From positions 124,001-188,000 of the forward strand of contig NZ_JABASX010000009.1 in NCBI RefSeq assembly GCF_016107655.1: a DNA stretch of 64,000 nucleotides, read 5' to 3'. The DNA comes from Brevibacterium antiquum. GTDB lineage: Bacteria; Actinomycetota; Actinomycetes; Actinomycetales; Brevibacteriaceae. Of the stretch, positions 40,438-49,331 are shown one piece after another. A model generated the notes under the pieces. That model was given only the letters and a program-made list of their open reading frames with translations, was not told the DNA's origin and ran no database searches. Numbering within the stretch: the stretch's first letter is position 1; the number at the start of each line of letters is the position of its first letter. Position numbers and translations under genes: made by a program.

Positions 40438-41891
40438 TACTGTGACTCCTCAGTGATGGCATCACTGGGATCGACCGCTTGGGAACTCGGTGGTGACGGT
40501 GCGGGATCGCTGGGGCTCGCGGCGTCTTCGGCGTTGCCCGAGACAGTGCCGGACTTGTCGGCTTCCTGACGCAGGTTCTCGATGATGCGATCGGCCTCGT
40601 CGCGGGAGTCAGCCTGGATGGAGCCGCGCAGACGATCCTGCGAAAAGCTGTTGAGGGTGCCGACCTCGATGTCGGTGGTGTCCTCGAGCTGGCTGAGTTC
40701 GATGGGTCCCAAGGTGGTGTCGAGCCCCCGGTAGAGGGTGACTTTCCCGTCGAGATTCGTCAGGTAGTAGTGGTTGTTCATGTAGTTGTAGGCGAAGAAT
40801 CCGCCTACGGCGATCGCGACGATGACGATGGCAGCGATGATCCAACCCAGGTAGGACCGCTTTTCGACCTCGTCGTCGTCAGCGTCGAGGTCATCCTCCT
40901 CGGTGGGTTGGTCCCTGTCGGACGTCTCCGAGTCGGTGCGCTGGGAAGGTGGGACCACCTCGGCGGTGGGCTCCTGCTTATCGGAGTCGGACACCGCCTG
41001 CAGGGGAACGGTGTCGGTGGGGGTGTCGCCGTTGCCGTAGTGGGGCTGTGTCTCCGTGGTGGCTTCGTCGACGTCGGGGTTCATGCCGATCGTGGCGTAC
41101 TTCGGGTTGAGGTGGACGGAACCGACGGAGCTGCCGTGCACGGTGTCGACGGTGCCCTCGAGCACGTCGCCGATGACGACGGTGACGTTGTCGGCACCGC
41201 CCCCTGCCAGGGCCAGGTCGATGAGCTGACGGCAGCATTCGTCGGGATCGGAGACCTCGGCGAGGATGCGGGCGATGTCATCGATGTCCGCGAAGCCGGT
41301 CAGCCCGTCCGAACACAGCATCCAGCGGTCGCCGACGTGGGCTTCGCGCAGGGTGAGGTCGAGATCGGGGGAGGCTCCGACGTCGCCGAGGACCTTCATG
41401 ACGACCGATCGCTGCGGGTGGGTCTCCGCCTCGTCAGCGGTGATGCGGCCTTCGTCGACGAGCATCTGGACGAAGGTGTGGTCGTGAGTGACGGTCTGAA
41501 GCTCCCCGTCGCGCAGCACGTAGCCGCGGGAGTCGCCGATGTGGGCGAGTGCGAACCGGTTGCCCGGTGCCCTCAGCAGAGCGGTGACCGTGGTGCCCAT
41601 GCCGGCGAGCTCGGGCTGTTCGGCGACACCGCGGCAGATACGGTCATTGGCCTCGAGGATCGAGGTGCGCAGGATCTCCAGAGCGTCTTCGCCGCTGGGT
41701 TCGCGATCGAGGTCGGCGAGGCGGGAGACGGTGATCGCCGAGGCGACGTCTCCGCCTGCGTGACCGCCCATCCCGTCAGCGATGAGTAAGAAGTTCGGAC
41801 CCGCATAGCCGGAATCCTGGTTGTTCTTACGCACCAGCCCGGTGTGAGACCGGGCTGCTGAACGGAGGGTGATCGTACCGTCGGTCGTCAC
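40437..41891 (-). CDS. pstP: PP2C-type serine/threonine phosphatase PstP
   Basis: A 484-residue PPM phosphatase: FLLIADGMGGHAGGDVASAI with metal-binding Asp residues, FALAHIGDSRGYVLRDGEL, RWMLCSDGLTGFADID and LALAGGGADNVTVVI. A linker with acidic Thr/Glu content precedes one TM helix (IIAAIVIVAIAVGGFFAYNY) and an extracellular domain that ends in a Pro/Ser-rich stretch. PstP dephosphorylates PknA, PknB and their substrates. The ATG overlaps the fhaB stop. Confidence 0.93.
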   Translation of the reverse strand: MTTDGTITLRSAARSHTGLVRKNNQDSGYAGPNFLLIADGMGGHAGGDVASAITVSRLADLDREPSGEDALEILRTSILEANDRICRGVAEQPELAGMGTTVTALLRAPGNRFALAHIGDSRGYVLRDGELQTVTHDHTFVQMLVDEGRITADEAETHPQRSVVMKVLGDVGASPDLDLTLREAHVGDRWMLCSDGLTGFADIDDIARILAEVSDPDECCRQLIDLALAGGGADNVTVVIGDVLEGTVDTVHGSSVGSVHLNPKYATIGMNPDVDEATTETQPHYGNGDTPTDTVPLQAVSDSDKQEPTAEVVPPSQRTDSETSDRDQPTEEDDLDADDDEVEKRSYLGWIIAAIVIVAIAVGGFFAYNYMNNHYYLTNLDGKVTLYRGLDTTLGPIELSQLEDTTDIEVGTLNSFSQDRLRGSIQADSRDEADRIIENLRQEADKSGTVSGNAEDAASPSDPAPSPPSSQAVDPSDAITEESQ

Positions 41892-42406
41892 GATTGGGTC
41901 TCCAGCGTCGTATGGCCGATGGTGATCTGGGTGCCGATCCGCAGACTGATGGGCGAATGCATGGGCGAGCCGTCGACGATCGTCCCGTTCGTCGAGCCCA
42001 GGTCCTCAAGAACCCAGGAGCCGTTGGCGGCCACGATTCGCGCATGATGGCTGGAGGCGAAATCGTCATTGATGACGATCGAGTTGTCCGGTGCACGCCC
42101 GAAGGTCACCGGCGCCCCGGAGAGAGTGATCAAGGTCCCGGTCAAGGGCCCACCGGTGACGCGGACAGATCCCGGATGCGCTTGAGACCTCGCGGGAGCA
42201 GGCGTCGGCGCGGGGACCGGTGCTGGTCTGCTCGGTGCCGGACTCGGAGCTGCGTTACGGGAGGCTCTGCCACTTCGGCGAGACTTCCTGGGGGCCTTTT
42301 TGGCACCGAAGATGTCGCGCCTGAGGACACCGGCCACTCCGAGGACGAAGAGCCAGAGGATGATGAAGAAGGCGAACCGGAAGACGGTGACGGTGAATTC
42401 GCTCAC
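41888..42406 (-). CDS. fhaB: FHA-domain membrane protein FhaB
   Basis: A 172-residue protein with one N-terminal TM segment (FRFAFFIILWLFVLGVAGVL), a basic Pro-rich linker and a C-terminal FHA domain: VTFGRAPDNSIVINDDFASS then HHARI and VLEDLGSTNGTIVDG. The phosphothreonine-binding Arg, Ser and His are present. FhaB (FipA-interacting, also FhaA partner) links kinase signalling to the elongation machinery. Coupled by four-base overlaps on both sides. Confidence 0.92.
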   Translation of the reverse strand: MSEFTVTVFRFAFFIILWLFVLGVAGVLRRDIFGAKKAPRKSRRSGRASRNAAPSPAPSRPAPVPAPTPAPARSQAHPGSVRVTGGPLTGTLITLSGAPVTFGRAPDNSIVINDDFASSHHARIVAANGSWVLEDLGSTNGTIVDGSPMHSPISLRIGTQITIGHTTLETQS

Positions 42407-43245
42407 TGGGCGTCCTGTTCGATCTCGTGGTAGCGCACCTCTGCATCTCCGGCCATGAGGACATCACCGTCGGAGAGGTTCGCCGAGGTGAGCTTGCGGC
42501 CGCGCAGAAGTGTTCCGTTGGTCGATCCGAGGTCGTTGGCGACCGCGTGATCGCGCTCGACGGTGATCTCGAAGTGTCGGCGGGAGACGCCGGGGTCGTC
42601 GATGACGTAGTCGGAGCTGGATGAGGACCGTCCGAAGACGTTCGTGCCCTGGTGCAGTGCGTAGTCATGGCCGTGGATGGTCACGCTCGCATCGATCGTG
42701 CGGGACCTGGACGGGGCTGCCTGGCGTACTGGCGCTGGTGTGGGTTCCGGGGTGCGCCTGGGCGGGGCCGGACGGGAACCGGAGTTGGCCTGTCCTTCAC
42801 CCACGATGTTGTGTGAGCGGGACACGGGGTCGTAGCCGCCGCGGTTGGCCGGTTGGGCTGCGGGCGATCCGTCGGGACGCTGGGTGCTTGAGACGACACG
42901 GTACATGCCGGTGTCGAGGTCTTCTGCTTCGACGAATTCGACGGAGACGGGACCGACGAAGCTGTAGGCCTGCTCGACCGCGTGATCACCGATCACCTGT
43001 CGCAGGTCCGAGCGGAGTTCGTTCTCGAGGCCCGAGAGCCGGTCGAAATCTGTGGGTGAGAGCTCAATGCTGTAGTGGTTGGCGGTCAGTGTCCGTCCGC
43101 GCGAGACGACTGCGGCCTTGTTATCGGCCTCGCGTCGCAGTGAGCCGGCCAGTTCGACTGGTTCCACCTGTGAGCGGAACGCTTTGGCGAAGGCGCCGTT
43201 GACGACATTCTCCAATCCCTTCTCGAAACGATCGAGAATCCCCAT
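42403..43245 (-). CDS. fhaA: DUF3662 and FHA domain protein FhaA
   Basis: A 280-residue cytoplasmic protein, first gene of the operon. Residues 1-130 are the DUF3662 domain (MGILDRFEKGLENVVNGAFA, VEPVELAGSLRREADNKAAV). A Pro-rich linker follows and the FHA domain is at about 190-280, with NVFGRSSSSSDYVIDDPGVS, RRHFEI and LGSTNGTLLRGRK. FhaA binds phosphorylated partners, among them the pseudokinase MviN, and regulates peptidoglycan synthesis. Confidence 0.92.
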   Translation of the reverse strand: MGILDRFEKGLENVVNGAFAKAFRSQVEPVELAGSLRREADNKAAVVSRGRTLTANHYSIELSPTDFDRLSGLENELRSDLRQVIGDHAVEQAYSFVGPVSVEFVEAEDLDTGMYRVVSSTQRPDGSPAAQPANRGGYDPVSRSHNIVGEGQANSGSRPAPPRRTPEPTPAPVRQAAPSRSRTIDASVTIHGHDYALHQGTNVFGRSSSSSDYVIDDPGVSRRHFEITVERDHAVANDLGSTNGTLLRGRKLTSANLSDGDVLMAGDAEVRYHEIEQDAQ

Positions 43246-43643
43246 GGCACCTCCTCATCCAGGTGTCGTGCGCGTGACGAACGTTTCGCCACCAACCCGG
43301 ACTGTGCGTCCGAGCGAGTCTGTCTAGGTGAGTCCACGCTCGGAAAAGGACACCGAGATGGAGACACCAACACCCAATCCTAACGCGGTGAAGCTCTCAA
43401 CTCACGTCACTGGGTATTTCGGGGCCGAGGTCTGCTCGGATTCCCGGCGGTCGTCCAGCTTAAGGGTTGTCGCTGAGTACTCCTTGAGCCTCTGACGAGC
43501 GCCGATGTCATGGGAGATGAGGCGTGCGTCACCTCAGACGCGAGACCAACGGGCAGTGAATGTGAACGTCGACACGTTTCGGGCGTTTCGGCTGACCTCG
43601 GTTTCATTCTTCGGGTCCGCGGTGCTAGAGTTTTCTCTTGTTC
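43246..43643. other. Intergenic stretch before tRNA-Leu
   Basis: About 400 bases between divergent fhaA and tRNA-Leu. It must hold the promoters of both. A TAGAGT at 43625-43630 with TTTCAT 18 bases upstream is a plausible tRNA-Leu promoter. I see no convincing small gene, structured RNA or repeat. Confidence 0.4.
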
Positions 43644-43727
<84 letters not shown>

Positions 43728-43736
43728 CAGTGAGCA

Positions 43737-43790
43737 ACAGCCCTTCACCGGGACCCTTCGGGGCCGAGGTGGAGGGCTGTTTCGTGTGCG
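43737..43790 (+). terminator. Hairpin after tRNA-Leu
   Basis: ACAGCCCT (43737-43744) pairs with AGGGCTGT (43783-43790), extended inward by further partial pairing and followed by TTCGT. It lies between the tRNA and the convergent isomerase gene. Confidence 0.6.
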
Positions 43791-43812
43791 GAAGCGTTTG
43801 GAGGCCTGGGCC

Positions 43813-44898
43813 TCAGCTTCCCGAGCGTCGGGACAGTTCCTCGACGTTGATTCCGCGCAGACGGCAGAATTCGCCGAGGCGGCCCCGCGTGAGCAGGTCT
43901 GTGCGGGTGAGGTCTTCTGCCGTTTCGGTTCCGAGCAGGGCGAAGAGGGCCCTGGTCTGAGACTGCCACGTGTTCACCACGTCAACGAGACGGTCCGCGC
44001 CTCCATCGAGCACGGCCTGCAGGAACGCGCCGGCAACCCCGACGGCCCGCGCACCGCAGGCAAGGGCCTTGACGACGTCATAGGGGTTGCGCACTCCTCC
44101 GGAGGCGAGGAGCACGGGCCCCTGGACGGGGGAATCGAGCAGGCAGGCCAGGGCGGATTGGCCGAATCCGGTGAGCATCGAGAAGCCCTCGGCGCCGGCG
44201 CGGTCGTTCTCGATACGGAGGAAGTCCGTGCCGCCGGCGCCGCTGACATCGGCGAAGCGCACGTCGATCGAGGCCATCAGCTCCAGCGTGCGACGGCTGA
44301 GCCCGAATCCGACCTCCTTGACGATGACCGGCACGGGGCAGGATGCGACGATCTGTTCGAGCCCGTGTGCCCATTCGGAGAAGTCGCGGGTGCCCTCGGA
44401 CATCGCAGTCTCCTGCACCGGGTTGATATGGATCTGAAGGGCGTCGGCCTGCAGCAGGTCGACGGCACGGCGGGCATCCTCGGCGCTGCGACCAGCACCG
44501 AGGTTGGCCATGACGAAGCCGTTAGGGTTCTCCTCGCGGATGATCGTGAAGCCCTTCGCCGCGTCCGAATCGTCGAGAGCCACGCTCATCGAACCGCAGG
44601 CCATCGGCAGCCCGGTCTCGGCGGCCGCAATCGCAAGGTTGCGGTTGATCGCCGCCGTCGTGTCGGTGCCTCCGGTCATGCCATTGACATAGAAGGGCGT
44701 TGGCCAGGTCCACTCGCCGAGGCGGACGCTGAGGTCGACCCGTTCCGGGTTCGTCCCGCCGAGGGCATGGTGGATGAACTCGAGATCGTCGAAATCGGTG
44801 CGCCGCGGCGCTTCGGACTGCTGCTCGGAGGCCAGCCGGACGTGATCGTCCTTGCGTGTCGCGCGGGCGGAACGGGCCTGGGGGCTCTCAGAAGTCAT
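43813..44898 (-). CDS. fni: Type II isopentenyl-diphosphate delta-isomerase
   Basis: A 361-residue FMN-dependent TIM-barrel enzyme: RKDDHVRLA at the N-terminus, FYVNGMTGGTDTTAAINRNL, PMACGSMSVALDD, LQIHINPVQETAMSEGTRDF and GPVLLASGGVRNPYDVVKAL are family hallmarks. It interconverts IPP and DMAPP. It is the last gene of a four-gene mevalonate operon and overlaps the kinase gene before it by 11 bases. Type II isomerase is the usual partner of the bacterial mevalonate pathway. Confidence 0.95.
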   Translation of the reverse strand: MTSESPQARSARATRKDDHVRLASEQQSEAPRRTDFDDLEFIHHALGGTNPERVDLSVRLGEWTWPTPFYVNGMTGGTDTTAAINRNLAIAAAETGLPMACGSMSVALDDSDAAKGFTIIREENPNGFVMANLGAGRSAEDARRAVDLLQADALQIHINPVQETAMSEGTRDFSEWAHGLEQIVASCPVPVIVKEVGFGLSRRTLELMASIDVRFADVSGAGGTDFLRIENDRAGAEGFSMLTGFGQSALACLLDSPVQGPVLLASGGVRNPYDVVKALACGARAVGVAGAFLQAVLDGGADRLVDVVNTWQSQTRALFALLGTETAEDLTRTDLLTRGRLGEFCRLRGINVEELSRRSGS

Positions 44899-45979
44899 CG
44901 ATGCCGCCTTCGGGTCGGTGCGGGGTCAGGCTGAGCCGGCGGATGCCGTGGCGCTCCCACTCGCGGAGGATGTCGATCGTGGGCAGTTCGGCGTCGGAGA
45001 GGGCGATGCCGCAGTCTCCTCCGCCGGCGCCTGAGGGTTTGGCCGCGGCACCGTAGGTTTCGGCGATATCGCACAGCGCGGCCAGCTGTTCGGTCTCGAT
45101 CTGGCTGCCGGAGGACTCGCCGAGCCGCTGCAGCAGTCGGCGTGCCTGCCGGATGCGGTCGAGGGCGCCGATCGCATCATCCTCGTAGAAGGCGGCGACG
45201 AGTGCATTGACCCCGAGCCGGCTCTCGTCGGTGAACGACTCGAAGGGGCGCGCCTTCTCCCTGCCCGGGGTGTGCACGCGCTTGACGAGATGGTCAGTCG
45301 AGGCCGGGGAACCGGTCCAGCCGACGAGTAGGTGCAGGGAGTCAGGTGGGCTGACGCGGGTGACCCCTGACCCAAGCCATTCGCTGCAGTGCAGCGCCGA
45401 GGCGACTCCGTGGACTTCGCGGTGGAGTTTCAGGGCCGCGCGGTCGGGTGAGGAGTAGCGGATCCACCCTCCGAAGGTGCTCGCTGCGAGATCCCCGCCC
45501 GAGGCGTTGGGAGAGATGGCGATCGTGGCCAGAAGAGCGAGCTTATAGCGTTCGGTACGAGTCAAGCCCAATGTGTAGAACTCGTCGAGGGCGGCGATCG
45601 TGGCAGTCGTCACCGCGGCCGAAGAGCCGAGACCGAATTTCCGTCCGCTGGCATCGTCAAGCTCGCTGGATATATCGAGGTCGAAGTACCGTGGCGGTGT
45701 CCCCATCTCTGCCCGCAGCTCTTCGACGACCGAGATCGCAGCGAGCACATAGTCTGAGGGCCGGTGGTCGAGCACGATGCTCTGGCTGTCTGCCTCGCGG
45801 AACCAGACCAGCGGGGTCTGACCGTATTCGCTGGAGTGGATGCGGCCGGCATCTCGGCTTTCGGTGAGCCGGACGGTGATATACCGATCCACGGCGACGA
45901 GCACGGCCGGTTGGCCGGGTTCGACGACGGCGTATTCGCCTGCGACGAAGAGCTTGCCTGGTGCACGAGTCTCGATCAT
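44888..45979 (-). CDS. Phosphomevalonate kinase
   Basis: A 363-residue GHMP kinase: APGKLFVAGEYAVVEPGQPA at the start, FGLGSSAAVTTATIAALDEF as the GHMP phosphate loop, GWTGSPASTDHLVKRVH and KPSGAGGGDCGIALSDAEL near the end. These are the markers of bacterial phosphomevalonate kinase (mevalonate 5-phosphate to the diphosphate). It overlaps the decarboxylase stop by four bases. Confidence 0.92.
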   Translation of the reverse strand: MIETRAPGKLFVAGEYAVVEPGQPAVLVAVDRYITVRLTESRDAGRIHSSEYGQTPLVWFREADSQSIVLDHRPSDYVLAAISVVEELRAEMGTPPRYFDLDISSELDDASGRKFGLGSSAAVTTATIAALDEFYTLGLTRTERYKLALLATIAISPNASGGDLAASTFGGWIRYSSPDRAALKLHREVHGVASALHCSEWLGSGVTRVSPPDSLHLLVGWTGSPASTDHLVKRVHTPGREKARPFESFTDESRLGVNALVAAFYEDDAIGALDRIRQARRLLQRLGESSGSQIETEQLAALCDIAETYGAAAKPSGAGGGDCGIALSDAELPTIDILREWERHGIRRLSLTPHRPEGGIDDF

Positions 45980-46968
45980 GAGATCCCCTCTGTCGCTGCG
46001 GGCACTTCGGAACCCTCGGGCAGCAGATGAGCTCCGGGGCCTGGGCCGACGATTCGGATCTCACCGAGCCCGTCGAGAGCCTCTGCCACGGCCTCGGCGT
46101 TCTCGGGTCGTACGAGGACGACGACATTGGGCCCAGCATCTGCTGTGGAGTAGGCCTCAAGTCCGTTCTCGCGTAACTTCTCGACCGCGTCGAAGATTGC
46201 CACGCTCTGAGGCCGGAGGAACCGGATGGGCGGAGTCGTCGATTGGATGAGAGCATGCATTCTCAGCGCATGCGACTCCGTGAGCTCACCGATTCTCGTG
46301 AAATCGCCTTCTCGACAGGCCTCGATCATTGCCGCCAGGCTGTCCTCGGTCGAACTCACCCAGGCATCGTAGAAGGGAGAGGTGGCGGCGGTCAGGCGCA
46401 TGGCTGCGCGACTCGACACCGGTTTTCGACCCCGGTCAACGGTGACGACCACCATCCGCATATCCGGTGCGTCGACGGGCTCGGCGTACGAAGCCTGATC
46501 ATCACCCGCGTGCCACACGGCCACCCCGGGCACGACGGAGCGGCAGGCCGAGCCCGAGCCGAGCCGGGCGAGCCGACTGAGAGCGCGGGTGTCGAGGTCG
46601 AGCTCGAAGGCAGCGGCGGCCGCAGTCGCAAGGGCGGCGAACCCGGATGCAGATGAAGCGAGGCCAGCTCCCGTGGGCACGGAGTTGCGCGAGCGAACGA
46701 ACACCGGCTGCTCGGAGCCGGCGAGGGAACGGACGTGGTCGAGAAACGCGGTAGTGCGTCGTGTCTGCTCCTCGTCGGCGGGCTGGCCGTCGAGTTCCAA
46801 GCTGTCGGCATCACCGGCAGGATTCGGCACGACCGTGGTCGTCGTTTCGAAGGCGTCGAGCGTCATCGACAGGCTGCCCGCCGCCGGGAGGATGCGGGGC
46901 TCGTCGCGCTTGCCCCAGTATTTGATGAGGGCGATATTCGGATAGGCGCGGGCGGTTGTGGTTCTCAT
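45976..46968 (-). CDS. mvaD: Diphosphomevalonate decarboxylase
   Basis: A 330-residue GHMP-superfamily enzyme: ARAYPNIALIKYWGKRDEPR, NSVPTGAGLASSASGFAALA, RLARLGSGSACRSVVPGVAV and AYSTADAGPNVVVLVRPENA, with the catalytic Asp in the last stretch. It decarboxylates mevalonate diphosphate to IPP with ATP. Four-base overlaps on both sides place it inside the mevalonate operon. Confidence 0.95.
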   Translation of the reverse strand: MRTTTARAYPNIALIKYWGKRDEPRILPAAGSLSMTLDAFETTTTVVPNPAGDADSLELDGQPADEEQTRRTTAFLDHVRSLAGSEQPVFVRSRNSVPTGAGLASSASGFAALATAAAAAFELDLDTRALSRLARLGSGSACRSVVPGVAVWHAGDDQASYAEPVDAPDMRMVVVTVDRGRKPVSSRAAMRLTAATSPFYDAWVSSTEDSLAAMIEACREGDFTRIGELTESHALRMHALIQSTTPPIRFLRPQSVAIFDAVEKLRENGLEAYSTADAGPNVVVLVRPENAEAVAEALDGLGEIRIVGPGPGAHLLPEGSEVPAATEGIS

Positions 46969-47957
46969 GTCGTGGATACCTCCGTTGTCCAGGTGCGCGG
47001 TGCTCCGGCGGTGCGAAGCGCGAGCGCCAAGCGTTCGGCCTGTTCGTCCGAGTCGGCGAGAGCGAGGACGCAGCCACCGAGGCCGCCTCCGGTGAGTTTG
47101 GCGCCGTGCGCTCCGGCTCCAAGGGCCGCCTCGACGAGCGCATCGAGGGCCGGGCTGCTGACTCCGATGCTCGTCAGCAGCTTGTGTGCGTCGAGCATTC
47201 GCGACCCGAGCGTGGGGAGGTCGCCGGACCGGACGTCATCGACCGCGTCCTCCGTGAGTTCCGCGAGGTGGGAGATCGCGGCCTCAACGTGCTTCGGCTG
47301 TGCGGCGCGCAGTTCGCGAACCCCGGCGACCGCCTCGGCGGTGGAGCCTTGCTGGCCGGAGTCTGCGACCACGAAGATCAGTCGCCTGCCGACGTCGATC
47401 GCTGCGGCCCGACCGCTTTGGAACCTGATGGGCACCTGAGATGCGACAGCCCATGCATCGATTCCGCTGGGGCGACCGTGCGCAACAGATTCCGCCCTCG
47501 CCACGACGGCGTGGAGAGCGTCACGGTCGAGGACCTTCCCACGGAGACCAGCCACTGCCCGTGCGATCGCGGTGGCAACTGCGGCGCTCGATCCAAGGCC
47601 GCGACTATGGGGAATCGCACTGCGAATGCCGACCTGGACCTCGGCGGTCTCATCACCTGTGGCCTCGAGGGCCGCGCACAGTCCGGCGACCACGGGCCCC
47701 ATCTGAGGTGGTGCCGCTTGGGCAGTGCCGGAGAACAGTTGGCTGTCGATGCGCGTCTCCCGTCCTGGGGTGAGGCGGATGTCGGCCTGTGCCCCGAGTC
47801 TGTGAAGAGGGATGGCGAGTGCAGGGGCTCCGTAGACCACGGCGTGTTCGCCGAAGAGTATCGCCTTTGCATGGGCGTGGCCCTGTGCGGGATGTCCCGG
47901 CCCAGCGCCTCGCGCATTGGAGGTGGCGCTCGGGTCGGTTGGAGAGGAATTGTGCAT
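46965..47957 (-). CDS. mvk: Mevalonate kinase
   Basis: About 330 residues from ATG 47957; TTG 48017 would add 20. The GHMP kinase core is clear: GHAHAKAILFGEHAVVYGAP, RGLGSSAAVATAIARAVAGL and GAKLTGGGLGGCVLALADSD. It phosphorylates mevalonate and is the first gene of the operon. No ribosome site is visible at either start. A 24-codon frame (48043-47969) ends 11 bases before ATG 47957 and could couple translation. The upstream genes for HMG-CoA synthase and reductase are not in the window. Confidence 0.9.
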   Translation of the reverse strand: MHNSSPTDPSATSNARGAGPGHPAQGHAHAKAILFGEHAVVYGAPALAIPLHRLGAQADIRLTPGRETRIDSQLFSGTAQAAPPQMGPVVAGLCAALEATGDETAEVQVGIRSAIPHSRGLGSSAAVATAIARAVAGLRGKVLDRDALHAVVARAESVAHGRPSGIDAWAVASQVPIRFQSGRAAAIDVGRRLIFVVADSGQQGSTAEAVAGVRELRAAQPKHVEAAISHLAELTEDAVDDVRSGDLPTLGSRMLDAHKLLTSIGVSSPALDALVEAALGAGAHGAKLTGGGLGGCVLALADSDEQAERLALALRTAGAPRTWTTEVSTT

Positions 47958-48120
47958 ACGGCGCGAAGTCAGTGGGTGTCGTCGCGGACGAGGTCGATCG
48001 CTGATGACCTCGTGCAAGGGGCGTGGTTCTGTGTTTCGGTCATGGTGGTTCCATCCTATGCCGTAATCCGGTTCTACTGCCGGGCGAGGGCACGGAGACG
48101 AGACCGGCGATGGAAACCGC

Positions 48121-48225
48121 CTATGCCTGTCCGAGCAGACTGCTGAGCACCAGCCCGATCAGCAAGGGGGCCGACAGATAGGTGCTTTGCGCGCTGACCG
48201 GGGTGGGGTCGTCGGTGAAGTGAGA
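48121..48225 (-). pseudogene. Remnant of a second cation transporter gene
   Basis: On the minus strand a frame ending at TAG 48123-48121 reads SAQSTYLSAPLLIGLVLSSL followed by LGQA. This matches residues of the intact transporter at 48262-48951 (SRQTLICTYLSAALLAGLLL then NSLLGWAW). Only about 35 codons resemble it. It is a C-terminally stopped fragment, from a duplication or an older degenerate copy. Confidence 0.6.
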
Positions 48226-48261
48226 AATCGCCCTGAGTCCTGGGCACACAGTCTGCCGAGG

Positions 48262-48951
48262 TCATTCCTGACAGCGCTCGCCAGCACAGCCGTCGGCCTC
48301 GTGCTCGCCGGTGAGTACAGACACTGGTGCGGCGCAGCAGGCATCCCCGCGCCACGCTTCGATGCCCTCTCTGATAGCGAAGACGGCGATCACGAGAGCA
48401 GCGACGGAGTCCGCCCATGCCCACCCGAGGAGGCTGTTGAGCAGCAATCCTGCGAGCAGAGCGGCAGAGAGATACGTGCAGATCAGGGTCTGTCTGGAAT
48501 CTGCGATCGCCGAGGCGGACCCGAGTTCGCGACCCGTGCGACGTTCGAACCAGCTGAGGAACGGCATGACGAGAAGGCTCAGCGCGGCGATGACGATGCC
48601 GACGGTGGAATGCTCTGGATCGCGCCAACCGGTCAGGGAGGCGATCGCATCGACGCTGACGTAGATTGCCAGGGCGAAGAAGGACACGGCGATCACGCGC
48701 AGGGCCGTCTTCTCCCTCCGCTCGGGGTCGGGCGCTGCGAATTGCCAAGCCACGGCCGCCGCAGAGAAGACTTCGACGATCGAGGCGAGCCCGAACCCGA
48801 TGAGAGCCGCCGACGAGGCTGCCCCGCCTGCGATGAGAGCCACAGCGGCTTCGATGACGTTCCACGTGATGGTGATGGCCACGACGAACCTGATGCGTCG
48901 ACGCAGAACCTGTACGCGCGGTGGGCCTATGGGAGCAGCCGTGGTGCTCAC
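48262..48951 (-). CDS. Cation transporter (CDF-like, six TM)
   Basis: A 229-residue membrane protein starting within the CmtR stop (four-base overlap). Segments include RFVVAITITWNVIEAAVALI, AALIGFGLASIVEVFSAAAV with a Glu, LRVIAVSFFALAIYVSVDAI with an Asp and WADSVAALVIAVFAIREGIE with Asp and Glu residues, as in CDF metal transporters. A His/Cys-poor body ends in a tail with Cys pairs (DACCAAP, DGCAGERCQE) that could bind metal. The pairing with CmtR predicts Cd/Pb/Zn export. Confidence 0.8.
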   Translation of the reverse strand: MSTTAAPIGPPRVQVLRRRIRFVVAITITWNVIEAAVALIAGGAASSAALIGFGLASIVEVFSAAAVAWQFAAPDPERREKTALRVIAVSFFALAIYVSVDAIASLTGWRDPEHSTVGIVIAALSLLVMPFLSWFERRTGRELGSASAIADSRQTLICTYLSAALLAGLLLNSLLGWAWADSVAALVIAVFAIREGIEAWRGDACCAAPVSVLTGEHEADGCAGERCQE

Positions 48952-49331
48952 GCCGTGGTCCCGCTGTCATGGTCGGCGGCAGGTTCGCAATCGCAGCAGC
49001 CGGGCACGGTGCAGGAGGGGTTGAGACAGGGGGCGCTTTCGTCGACTGCGAGAGTGACGTCGAGCAGACTGTTGAGGGCCGAGCTGATGTGGGGATCCGC
49101 GATCTCGTATCTGGTCTGTCGCCCCTCGGCCTCGGCCACAACTATTCCGCATCCACGCAGACAGGCGAGATGATTTGAGACGTTCGTCCTGGTCAGGTCC
49201 AGATCGCGCGCGAGCCGCGCAGGATACCCGGGAGAGTCCAACAGCGAGAGCAGGATTCGCGAGCGGGTTGAATCGACCATGGCTCGACCCAGGCGGTTCA
49301 TCACGTCGACGCGAGAAGCAATGGTCAGCAT
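48948..49331 (-). CDS. cmtR: CmtR-like ArsR-family metal-sensing repressor
   Basis: A 127-residue winged-helix repressor. The start MLT, the stretch LGRAMVDSTRSRILLSLLDS, TNVSNHLACLRGCGIVVAEA and the later DPHISSALNSLLDVTLAVDE match CmtR of Mycobacterium tuberculosis as I recall it. Cys57, Cys61 and Cys102 fall at the positions that bind Cd(II)/Pb(II) in that protein. A Cys-rich C-terminus (NPSCTVPGCCDCEP) is extra. It is first in an operon with the transporter and would dissociate from DNA when metal binds. Confidence 0.9.
   Translation of the reverse strand: MLTIASRVDVMNRLGRAMVDSTRSRILLSLLDSPGYPARLARDLDLTRTNVSNHLACLRGCGIVVAEAEGRQTRYEIADPHISSALNSLLDVTLAVDESAPCLNPSCTVPGCCDCEPAADHDSGTTA

Noticed and set aside
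38842..40569. A 575-codon plus-strand frame opposite rodA
   Set aside because: The composition is Glu/Asp/Gln/Arg-rich without motifs, and it is exactly antisense to a clear SEDS protein.
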